A stretch of 17,586 nt of DNA from UBA9647 sp049522195 (GTDB lineage: Bacteria; Bacteroidota; Ignavibacteria; UBA10030), in assembly GCA_049522195.1 (NCBI GenBank), contig JBEKOB010000083.1, positions 1-17,586 of the forward strand. The letters run 5' to 3'. Positions within the stretch are counted from its first letter, which is position 1, and every line of letters begins with the position of its first letter. Below are positions 1 through 6,220 of the stretch, one piece after another. The position numbers and the translations under genes are program-made. The notes under the pieces are model-generated. The model worked only from the letters and a program-made list of their open reading frames with translations, was not told the DNA's origin and ran no database searches.

Positions 1-31
1 ATCCTTTTCACAACCTCAGACTGAGACGACG

Positions 32-262
32 ATGGAGAAAGAGTCCGAAATCTTGTTGGCTGGTGTCAAGCTCACGTGTAAGCACTGCAATCATGATCGC
101 TTCAATGCCCGCAATGCGTTGTTGAACACGAAGGTGTTGACGTTCTTCGAGGTCGATTGGCTCGCCAATACTGCGGAAGTGTTTGTTTGCACACGATGCG
201 GCTTCCTGCACTGGGTTTTGCCGCCAGATCCGTCGACGATAGAGAAAAAGATACCGGAGTAA
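32..262 (+). CDS. small zinc-ribbon protein, possibly nucleic-acid binding
   Basis: A 76-residue protein with two CxxC knuckles, CKHC at about residues 16-19 and CTRC at about 53-56, enough to bind one structural zinc in a zinc-ribbon fold. Between them lies a mostly beta-type segment (KVLTFFEVDWLANTAEVFVC). The pattern resembles the short 'nucleic-acid-binding protein containing Zn-ribbon' family (DUF2082-like). The role is unknown and nucleic-acid binding is inferred from the family only. The ATG at 32 has only a weak GAG-type ribosome binding site. The frame stays open to the left edge of the window without another ATG, so an upstream start outside the window cannot be excluded. A strong palindrome follows the stop codon and separates this gene from the next. 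Confidence 0.6.
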   Translation: MEKESEILLAGVKLTCKHCNHDRFNARNALLNTKVLTFFEVDWLANTAEVFVCTRCGFLHWVLPPDPSTIEKKIPE

Positions 263-280
263 CTCAGCAGATCAATACAC

Positions 281-310
281 AGTCGGGACACGGCATGCCG
301 CGTCCCGACT
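281..310. repeat. 30-bp near-perfect palindrome between genes
   Basis: The arms AGTCGGGAC (281-289) and GTCCCGACT (302-310) are perfectly complementary. They enclose CGGCATGCCG, itself a perfect palindrome, so only one A/C pair is mismatched. The RNA would form a very stable hairpin. There is no T-run on either side, so it is not a classical intrinsic terminator. It may protect the 3' end of the zinc-ribbon mRNA or be a REP-like element. Confidence 0.6.
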
Positions 311-347
311 ATCCACACGTCATGCAAAAACACTGCATTTTATCCTG

Positions 348-1181
348 GTGTCTCATTTGAAGAATGAATTTTCAACTTGCGTTCTCGGCAGCTCAAGCGC
401 AGGAAATTCCACGCTCATTTGGAACTCCGGGACAGCAATTCTCGTCGACTGCGGATTCAGTCCTGCCTACATCACAAGCCACTTGCGAAGACTGGGTCTG
501 AGCCTGCAAGATCTTGATGGGGTCTTCATTACTCATATCCACGGCGATCATGTGAATGAATGGACCGTCAAAAAACTCGTTGATGAACGTATTCCAATCC
601 ATTGCCCTCCTCAGATTGAGCCCCATCTTCAGAAGAAATATAGCGGCCTTGCACGAGCTTCCCGCCAAAGCCTTCTCAAGCCAATAAAGAACTCAGAAAT
701 CGAACTGAGTGAATTTGTCATTCGGACCTTTGAAGTGCCTCACGATTCGGATGGAGGATGCTTTGGATATAACATTTTCTACGATGCAGAAGGCCGGACA
801 AAAAAGGTGAGCGTCTCAACAGATATGGCGTATCCAACGAACTCAGCCGCTGGTCACTTTGCCAATTCAGATGTCATTGTAATTGAATCAAACTATGATG
901 TGGACATGCTCGAGAAGTCTGCACGGCCGGTCTGGCTGAAGCGCCGGATTCAGGAGGACGGGCACCTTTCGAACGATCAGTGCGGTGAATCGTTGTTGCA
1001 GATTATCGATAAGTCACAGACTCTTCCCAAAAGCATAGCACTCGCGCACATTAGCCAGGAGTGCAATACGAACGCGCTTGCGCTTGAATGCACGGAGGCG
1101 GCGCTCTATGGGCAAGGAATAAGCGGAATCAGCGTCTTTGAAACACATCCCGACAGGCCGGGTCGCACTATCACTGTTTGA
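348..1181 (+). CDS. YycJ-like metallo-beta-lactamase-fold hydrolase
   Basis: A 277-residue MBL-fold metallo-hydrolase of the YycJ/WalJ type, the same fold class as small nucleases and ribonucleases. Visible features are the family opening GSSSAGNSTLI (residues 14-24), DCG at 34-36, the metal motif HIHGDH (63-68), a later His in VPHDSDGG, STDMAY, IESNYDVDML, and the C-terminal signature WLKRRIQEDGHLSN followed by LAHIS. All metal-binding positions appear intact. There is no signal peptide, so it should be cytoplasmic. Family knowledge suggests a nuclease or phosphodiesterase linked to DNA mismatch handling or wall-stress pathways in Firmicutes; the substrate here is unknown. The start is a GTG at 348 with no clear ribosome binding site; TTG at 357 is an alternative. 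The VF530 gene starts 18 bp after the stop, so the two are probably co-transcribed. Confidence 0.85.
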   Translation: MSHLKNEFSTCVLGSSSAGNSTLIWNSGTAILVDCGFSPAYITSHLRRLGLSLQDLDGVFITHIHGDHVNEWTVKKLVDERIPIHCPPQIEPHLQKKYSGLARASRQSLLKPIKNSEIELSEFVIRTFEVPHDSDGGCFGYNIFYDAEGRTKKVSVSTDMAYPTNSAAGHFANSDVIVIESNYDVDMLEKSARPVWLKRRIQEDGHLSNDQCGESLLQIIDKSQTLPKSIALAHISQECNTNALALECTEAALYGQGISGISVFETHPDRPGRTITV

Positions 1182-1199
1182 CCAGCCGTCGGAAGACAG

Positions 1200-1421
1200 A
1201 TGAGCCAGGACCAACCAAATAATCCGCTTCATGGAAAAACACTTGAGATGATTTTGAATCACCTCGTCGAGCGTTATGGCTGGAAAGAATTGGGACGCAG
1301 GATTAAGATTCGGTGCTTCACCGACAATCCAAGCATTCAGTCGAGTCTGAAGTTTCTCCGGAAGACGCCGTGGGCACGTAAAAGGGTGGAGAGTTTGTAT
1401 CTTGAAAGCATGAAGGCATAG
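1200..1421 (+). CDS. VF530-family (DUF2132) small protein
   Basis: A 73-residue protein recognisable as the VF530 family. It opens with NNPLHGKTLEMIL (7-19), continues with ERYGWKELGRRIKIRCF, and ends with the conserved SSLKFLRKTPWARKRVE block. Members are compact helical proteins proposed to bind DNA because of a basic surface; no enzymatic residues are evident. The length is normal for the family. The ATG at 1200 is preceded by GGAAGACAG, a reasonable ribosome binding site. It is the last gene of the plus-strand cluster, 18 bp after the MBL hydrolase and convergent with the SDR gene that ends at 1470. The molecular function is not established. Confidence 0.85.
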   Translation: MSQDQPNNPLHGKTLEMILNHLVERYGWKELGRRIKIRCFTDNPSIQSSLKFLRKTPWARKRVESLYLESMKA

Positions 1422-1469
1422 CTACCCGTCCCTTTGCATTGGGATCGCTGCAGGGGAGCAAGCCAAGAC

Positions 1470-2225
1470 TTACCACCGACTATTCATCTGTTGAAAGCTC
1501 TTATCCAACTCTGCTCTGGACGCTTTGATAAGTCCTTCCGTCATCCCATAACCTATTTCGAATACATCATTTTTAAGGCCTTTCATTACAGAGGCCACAA
1601 ATTCCCCAGGCCCTAGATTCGCCTTAAAACTTCCCCTTTTTGCCCTTCCCTCCGGATTTAATTCCGTATCAACCGCCGGTGGAATCACCTCAAAAACTTT
1701 GATCCCAAGCTTCAAAAGTTGTTGTCTGAGTGCCATGGAGAAAGCGTGCATCCCGGCTTTGGTCGCACTATATACCGGCATCCGGGCGGCAGGCACAAAA
1801 CCCAGCCCGGAAGAAACATTGATGATTGCAGCCCCTTTCTTGGCGGTCAAATGCGGAATGAACATCCCGGAGAGAACCATCGGGGCTTCCAAGTTGATTT
1901 TGATTTCATTTTCTCCGGCCAGAAATTCGGCAACACCTTTCGTGAAATCAATGTCTCTTTGCACGCCGGCATTGTTCACCAAAATGTTCACATTGCTGAA
2001 GTTGGTGGTTATCCATTCCACCAGAGTTTTTCGATCCGCTTCTTCAACTATATCACATACCTTGACATGGAAATCCGGATGTTTCTTTTGAGCTTCAAGA
2101 AGTCTCGCTTCCCTGCGACCGCAGATAAGGATCTCATTCCCCGCTTCCAGAAAAGCTTCGGCCATTGCATAACCGATACCCGTTGCCCCGCCCGTAATTA
2201 AGATTGTGTTGCCCGAAATCTCCAT
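1470..2225 (-). CDS. short-chain dehydrogenase/reductase (classical SDR, DltE-like)
   Basis: A 251-residue NAD(P)-dependent oxidoreductase with a Rossmann fold. The dinucleotide motif TGGATGIG is at 11-18, GRR at 37-39 follows beta strand 2 and hints at NADP(H), and NNAG is at 84-87. The catalytic set is Asn111, Ser139, Tyr152 and Lys156 (YSATK), with standard Ser-Tyr spacing. The sequence is closest in style to DltE-type short-chain oxidoreductases, whose substrates are mostly unknown. No signal peptide is present. The ATG at 2225 is preceded by AAGGGG at good spacing. The SagB-type reductase gene stops 15 bp upstream, so the two form one operon with this gene second. The substrate cannot be deduced; joint reduction chemistry with its neighbour is only suggested. 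Confidence 0.9.
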   Translation of the reverse strand: MEISGNTILITGGATGIGYAMAEAFLEAGNEILICGRREARLLEAQKKHPDFHVKVCDIVEEADRKTLVEWITTNFSNVNILVNNAGVQRDIDFTKGVAEFLAGENEIKINLEAPMVLSGMFIPHLTAKKGAAIINVSSGLGFVPAARMPVYSATKAGMHAFSMALRQQLLKLGIKVFEVIPPAVDTELNPEGRAKRGSFKANLGPGEFVASVMKGLKNDVFEIGYGMTEGLIKASRAELDKSFQQMNSRW

Positions 2226-2240
2226 TTGAAACCCCTTACA

Positions 2241-2936
2241 TTATTTTTTTGCAGCATATCCGACTGTCTGGCCAAAGAGTACCCGCTGGTCAGCACGCAG
2301 TTTTAATTCTGCTGTAAGACCGGGTTTATCGCAGTTATGGAACCATGACGCCAGGCCCTGAGAAGCAGCAAACAAATACACGTTGCCCGCAATGAGACCG
2401 GTGTCAACATAATAGTATGATTTTTGAATTTCAGAATCCTGCAACCCGGGTTCCTGGTAACCAGACGTATTGGAAAGTTTATTAACATCCACGACGTAGA
2501 TGAAATGAACCGGAGCCTGGGCTACAAGTTTCGCCTGGCCGGGACCAATTGCCAGAGCGCGCAGGTCACCAGCAACAACTGGAGCCAGCTTGTTATGAAA
2601 AGCATCGTACAGATAAACTCCGTCCCGCATGGCAACATAGAGATCAATTTCCTGTGAATTACTTGCCGATGCAGCAGTTCTTCCAGGAATTCCAAATGGA
2701 CCTGTTTTACGATTTACACCACATGCTGCCCAGAGGAGATTTGAAAGTGCCTGCAAGGAAAGCTTCTTATCGCTGATCTCACGTGTGGTTTTTCTTTTCT
2801 GCAATGCGTTCGATACCGATGTCCGACGATCGAGTTTAGGTCGCGGCAACTCGATTGGCAGTAGATTGCCTGAAGATGCAGGATCGCCGACGATAGAAGC
2901 GACTCGAGATTCCCTTCTTTTTCTCTCATTAATCAT
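2241..2936 (-). CDS. SagB/ThcOx-type nitroreductase-family flavoprotein
   Basis: A 231-residue member of the nitroreductase superfamily, SagB/ThcOx branch, which uses FMN. Landmarks are the FMN-phosphate Arg region RKTTRE (48-53), LSNLLWAACGVNR (64-76), RTAASASNSQEIDLYV (86-101), GVYLYD (106-111), and the C-terminal GLIAGNVYLFAASQGLASW helix with a closing QTVGYA strand. No secretion signal is visible. In thiazole/oxazole peptide clusters SagB dehydrogenases oxidise azolines. Here no cyclodehydratase or precursor peptide lies nearby, so this looks like the stand-alone form common in environmental bacteria. The ATG at 2936 has a very strong ribosome binding site (AAAGGAGGA). It is the first gene of an operon with the downstream SDR. 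Confidence 0.88.
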   Translation of the reverse strand: MINERKRRESRVASIVGDPASSGNLLPIELPRPKLDRRTSVSNALQKRKTTREISDKKLSLQALSNLLWAACGVNRKTGPFGIPGRTAASASNSQEIDLYVAMRDGVYLYDAFHNKLAPVVAGDLRALAIGPGQAKLVAQAPVHFIYVVDVNKLSNTSGYQEPGLQDSEIQKSYYYVDTGLIAGNVYLFAASQGLASWFHNCDKPGLTAELKLRADQRVLFGQTVGYAAKK

Positions 2937-3004
2937 CGAATCCTCCTTTCATAGGAATGCCCTGTGTACGATGGGTTTTAGAAAATCCGAAGGATTGTTA
3001 CAGC

Positions 3005-3034
3005 ATCATATCAATGGAAAAAGAAAGCATCCAA
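3005..3034 (-). promoter_or_regulatory. candidate sigma70-like promoter for the SagB/SDR operon
   Basis: Read on the minus strand, TTGGAT (3029-3034) and TATGAT (3005-3010) are separated by 18 bp. The -10 box matches consensus at 5 of 6 positions; the -35 box at only 3. Transcription would start about 60 bp upstream of the ATG at 2936. The leader contains a small AATCC-TTC-GGATT hairpin. This is a moderate candidate. Confidence 0.35.
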
Positions 3035-3142
3035 CGTATCATTGGTAACACAACGGGGGTTGGTCGAAAGCGAATAGCCCCCGTCGAAGATGCCGAACTA
3101 GCTTGAAACAAAGTTCCTGTATATTCAAGCATTGCGTTGAGA

Positions 3143-3166
3143 CAAAAACATACGCTGACTCAGCGT
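3143..3166 (-). terminator. intrinsic terminator overlapping a stop codon
   Basis: On the minus strand, ACGCTG-AGT-CAGCGT (3152-3166) forms a 6-bp stem with a 3-nt loop, followed by a T-run corresponding to the A-tract at 3144-3148. The stop codon TGA of the large secreted protein (3160-3162) lies inside the hairpin, so termination and translation end are superimposed. The stem is short but the T-tract is convincing. Confidence 0.55.
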
Positions 3167-5484
3167 TTCTTGTCTTCCTTTCTCTTCTCAGCCGCCTTTT
3201 CTGGCTTTGGTTGTGCCTTTGGAGCCGGCTGAGCGGGCGGCGGTGTTCTGAAACTTGTTGTCCGTTCTGCTGCCCGCTGACGGACCTCTTGATCACGCGC
3301 CACCGCCCCCTGGTTCGCTGGTGTCTGGCCGGCGTCCTTCCAGGTGTTTTGGGCACGCTGCTGCCATCCCTGAGGAGTCTTGCGCAGGACGTTGCCGTCC
3401 GGAGCCGCGTAAACGTTGTTCTCCTTCGTGGATGGACGAGGCGTGATGCGCGTGTTTCCCCTCGCCACCGCTCGCGGCGGGGCTTGTGTCTCTGATTGGG
3501 CTGCCGGACGAGTTTCAGGACGAGTTGGAGTCTGCTGCACCGGCCTTGACGGCACCGTCACGGGAGGGGCTACTTCACCTCTGGCTCCGGGACGAGTTTG
3601 AGGACGAGCTGGAGTCTGTTGCACCGGCCTCGAGGGCACGGTCGCGGGAGGGGGTACTTCAACCACAGACGGTCGCCTCACACCCCCCTTCCACCGATCG
3701 TAGAGTGTTCCAGTGCGCGTCGCTCCACTGCTCCGATTCATTCCAACTGTCGACGACACAATGGGCTTGCTCGCGATCACCCGATGATTCGTAGGTTGGT
3801 ATCCTGCGCGGTATGCGGGACCGACGATGGGTCGGTAAGCAGGACGGTAACCCACTGGTCCCCACCAGCCCGCGGAAACTGTTCTTGAATTATAGGCGAA
3901 CCACCCGTGCGGTTGTCCCCAACCGACCGAGACGCCAAGGGACCAACCGGACCATGGGTCATAGTGGACACCGAATCCCCACGTCGAGGGGCGCGCATAA
4001 TAATTGTGCCGATACCATGGATGGTAGTTGTACCCTGTTCCGTACACGACTGTGCCTCCATAGACGTAGCATCCGGTATACCCCGCGGTGTATCCGACAT
4101 ACGCGACTGAAGGAGTGTAACCGTAGACGCGCACATAACGGGCGTTGTAAACGGGATACCTTGGTGGAATCGTGTAGATGACTTCCGGAACGTCGACGCA
4201 AACCCCCCAGGGGCCAAACGCACCCGGACTTTCAAACCATACACCGTTCTCACAATTGTAGTACCGCCCACCAACGCGAATGACCGTGGTCGGCGTGTTC
4301 ACGGCGTACTCCATGCCCGTGTTTTCAATCGGCTCAAACTGCGGATCCCCATCGTACTGAACATCGGTTGTTGCCGTTGCCCGGTCCACTTCCGCGGTCT
4401 GCGGTATCTGCGCATCGAGAATAGCTTCTCTTGCAGGGATGGTTCCGGCAACGCTTGCGAGCACATCATCACATTCCGATCCTGGAGGGATATTTGCGAA
4501 ATCTGCGGGCAGCTTCTTCGATTCGACGTTCGTCCAGGGGCCGGTCAACGCCTTCGCACTGTACCATCGGCCGGAGATAAGGATATAGTACTGCTGCGTC
4601 TCGATCTCCAGAAACAATCTGCTCGGCGTGTTTGACGCGAACAACAGCCCAGTCTCCTTAATTGGTGAGAGTTGAACAGGACCGTCGGTGGCAATCAACT
4701 CCGCCGGCTCCGTGCTGACCACGATTTCCGGAATCTTGCCGGTCTTCAAAGCGACGCCACTTGCCGTCGATTGATCATCAGCCTCGTTGTCGGACATCGT
4801 CTGTTCGGAAAGGGTGACGACCGCCTTCGGCGCATTGTCGATCTTACGCCACGGTCCTGTGATATTCGATGCAGTAAACCACATAGTCCCACCCCGCAGA
4901 TAGAACTTACCTGGAGGGGCTTGAACCAAGAAATACGGGGTGTTGGTGACTCGTTTCATCGAAGTCCCTTCGACATCCGTCAGCATTGGGTTGCCGTCAA
5001 TCAGGACGAGCACAGCCGGGTGGTTCAACACGATAATCTTGGGTGGAGTCACTTCGAGCTCTCGGGCATTTTCTCTTTCCTTCTGTGCTGTCTCCAAGCT
5101 TTCCAGGAGGAGGTCGAGTGAAAATGTCAGATCCAGGAGTGGCATTTGTTTCTCGAGAGTGGCGGATATATTCGACGTCTCTGCATTCGTTCCGTTCGGG
5201 AACCTGATCTGCTTGACCTTCACATCCTCGAGTCTTACCGTCCTGCTCGTTCGGTCTGTGGTGACCCGGCAATCGAGCCAGACTGCACCGAACACCGGTT
5301 CGGTCTTTCCATCTGACGTGATGGAAATTGCGGCGCGCGCACTCAGCGCGTCTCCTTTGAACGATTCAATCTGCGGTTGATAAATGGTAATTATCCCTTG
5401 TGGACTCGTGACCTCACGGGGCCAGTCCTGGGCAGAGAGTATCACTGTCCAGCATATGAGAAACGAAGCCAGTAGGTATTTCAT
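3160..5484 (-). CDS. secreted protein with three aromatic GPW modules and a Pro-rich tail
   Basis: A 774-residue exported protein of unknown function. The signal peptide MKYLLASFLICWTVILSAQ spans residues 1-19. Three divergent copies of one module lie at about 150-220, 254-333 and 378-433; each has NTP, then an aromatic pair or Phe, then G-x-W-F/Y/M, ending in GPW (ITGPW, LTGPW, FGPW). A Gly/Tyr/Trp-rich stretch covers about 440-560. Two 28-residue Pro-rich repeats lie at 609-664, followed by VYAAPDGNVLRKTPQGW (691-707) and a Lys/Glu/Pro-rich end. The modules recall proteins loosely annotated as carbohydrate-binding family V/XII; that link is from memory and weak. A longer frame opens at 5544, but the ATG at 5484 carries the signal peptide, has AAGGAAGGACC upstream, and lies about 25 nt after a promoter that overlaps the longer N-terminus. 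The location is probably periplasm or cell surface. Confidence 0.85.
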   Translation of the reverse strand: MKYLLASFLICWTVILSAQDWPREVTSPQGIITIYQPQIESFKGDALSARAAISITSDGKTEPVFGAVWLDCRVTTDRTSRTVRLEDVKVKQIRFPNGTNAETSNISATLEKQMPLLDLTFSLDLLLESLETAQKERENARELEVTPPKIIVLNHPAVLVLIDGNPMLTDVEGTSMKRVTNTPYFLVQAPPGKFYLRGGTMWFTASNITGPWRKIDNAPKAVVTLSEQTMSDNEADDQSTASGVALKTGKIPEIVVSTEPAELIATDGPVQLSPIKETGLLFASNTPSRLFLEIETQQYYILISGRWYSAKALTGPWTNVESKKLPADFANIPPGSECDDVLASVAGTIPAREAILDAQIPQTAEVDRATATTDVQYDGDPQFEPIENTGMEYAVNTPTTVIRVGGRYYNCENGVWFESPGAFGPWGVCVDVPEVIYTIPPRYPVYNARYVRVYGYTPSVAYVGYTAGYTGCYVYGGTVVYGTGYNYHPWYRHNYYARPSTWGFGVHYDPWSGWSLGVSVGWGQPHGWFAYNSRTVSAGWWGPVGYRPAYRPIVGPAYRAGYQPTNHRVIASKPIVSSTVGMNRSSGATRTGTLYDRWKGGVRRPSVVEVPPPATVPSRPVQQTPARPQTRPGARGEVAPPVTVPSRPVQQTPTRPETRPAAQSETQAPPRAVARGNTRITPRPSTKENNVYAAPDGNVLRKTPQGWQQRAQNTWKDAGQTPANQGAVARDQEVRQRAAERTTSFRTPPPAQPAPKAQPKPEKAAEKRKEDKKR
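3493..3660 (-). repeat. two tandem 84-bp coding repeats (Pro-rich)
   Basis: Two adjacent 84-bp units (3577-3660 and 3493-3576) inside the large secreted protein gene encode 28-residue copies sharing TVPSRPVQQTP and TRP. The protein and DNA copies are close but not identical, suggesting an older duplication. The unit length is a multiple of three, so copy number can change without a frameshift. Confidence 0.7.
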
Positions 5485-5515
5485 GAGAAGGTCCTTCCTT
5501 TTTGTATAAAACTTG

Positions 5516-5544
5516 AGTGTATCATTTGAAGTCCGGGAAGTCAA
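5516..5544 (-). promoter_or_regulatory. promoter candidate for the large secreted protein
   Basis: Minus-strand TTGACT (5539-5544) and TACACT (5516-5521) are spaced exactly 17 bp. The -35 matches 5 of 6 and the -10 matches 4 of 6 consensus positions. The predicted start of transcription gives a leader of about 25 nt that includes the strong ribosome binding site before the ATG at 5484. This argues against the upstream ATG at 5544. Confidence 0.5.
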
Positions 5545-5563
5545 TGCAGGTGCTTATTCTGCC

Positions 5564-5851
5564 TCAGCCTTTTCGCGACCCCTTTGGTACATAGTCAAAG
5601 AAACGTTCGCTCACAGCACCGGATATCCATTCGGCGCGAAGTCGGGTCTTGCGCTCGACCCGACGCAACGCAGAGAGCAGGGTTCGGTTCAACTCTCGCG
5701 CAGATTCCCCGTGCATTGTCGCCTTTACGAGGAACCCTTCATCGGTTGGCGTGACTGACGCTTTGGATACGAACTCTTTCAGGGCAACCTTGATCGCCCG
5801 ACGATTGTCCGTGCTCACACATGCCGTGAGCGTAAATTTCTTCCTCGTCAT
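5564..5851 (-). CDS. small conserved protein with a helical NR-LLSALRRVE block
   Basis: A 95-residue soluble protein, very basic in its middle. It reads as a strand-helix-strand N-terminus (MTRKKFTLTACVS, then AIKVALKEFV), a strand (EGFLVKATMHG), the helix ARELNRTLLSALRRVE (51-66), and a tail with RLRAEW and ERFFDYV. It gives the impression of a conserved bacterial family of unnamed small proteins; a resemblance to the Pcc1-like alpha/beta shape is speculative. The frame continues upstream to an ATG at 5914, but the predicted transcription start lies only about 8 nt before that codon. The ATG at 5851 is therefore preferred, with an approximately 70-nt leader, though its ribosome binding site is weak. 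It is divergent from the MgtA-type ATPase and 79 bp upstream of the secreted-protein gene on the same strand. Function unknown. Confidence 0.65.
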   Translation of the reverse strand: MTRKKFTLTACVSTDNRRAIKVALKEFVSKASVTPTDEGFLVKATMHGESARELNRTLLSALRRVERKTRLRAEWISGAVSERFFDYVPKGSRKG

Positions 5852-6220
5852 CGGACACCGACGCCATTCATGATCTCGTATCGACAAAGTATCGTCCCTT
5901 GAAGCATCGCGCATAGCGCAACGATAGAAGTATACTGTGGCGTCGCTTCAATGTCAATCTGGTGGCGAGTTGCCGGCAAGCCCCTGGAGAACCCATCGGA
6001 CCTTTCAACAGCTGAAGCAATACCGAGTGTTTTCTCAACGGGCAAATGATGCCGTGTCCAACGAGATCTTAGAAGCCATCGGCAAAACACCGCCGATTCA
6101 ACCCACAAACATGTTCCAGAGCCCTTCCGGGTCTTGTCCGGCACCCATCTTACATTTCATCTGTGAGAAACTTGAATTAGATTGCAGGGGCCCGCATAAA
6201 ATCAAAGAGAGGAACAGAGG
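5852..6220. other. divergent intergenic region without a convincing gene
   Basis: About 370 bp between the small protein and the P-type ATPase. It holds the strong minus-strand promoter at 5929-5957. On the plus strand, TTGAAT (6172-6177) and TAAAAT (6197-6202) form a poor promoter with a 19-bp spacer before the ATPase. I looked for the conserved core of the magnesium M-box leader and did not find it. Short open frames on both strands lack ribosome binding sites and family features. Confidence 0.5.
5929..5957 (-). promoter_or_regulatory. near-perfect sigma70-type promoter
   Basis: On the minus strand TTGACA (5952-5957) is a 6/6 -35 match and TATACT (5929-5934) a 5/6 -10 match, with the ideal 17-bp spacer. 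It points into the small conserved protein gene and possibly on into the secreted-protein gene. It is the best promoter in the window. Confidence 0.75.

Noticed and set aside
1422..1469. Possible bidirectional terminator between the convergent VF530 and SDR genes
   Set aside because: Only a weak CCC/GGG pairing around TTTGCATT exists, with no T-run.
3493..3660. CRISPR-like or satellite array
   Set aside because: There are just two directly adjacent 84-bp units with no spacers, and they are coding in the frame of the large protein.
3103..5380. Many open frames on both strands across the large secreted-protein gene
   Set aside because: They overlap a long gene with signal peptide, promoter, ribosome binding site and internal repeats. 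The alternatives are rich in Arg, Cys and Pro from shifted frames and show no family motifs.
5485..5544. N-terminal 20-residue extension of the large secreted protein from an ATG at 5544
   Set aside because: It would place charged residues before the signal peptide, has no ribosome binding site and overlaps the -35/-10 boxes.
5959..6220. Possible M-box or yybP-ykoY riboswitch before the ATPase
   Set aside because: The conserved core sequences I know for these RNAs are not present. A covariance-model search would be needed to exclude divergent forms.
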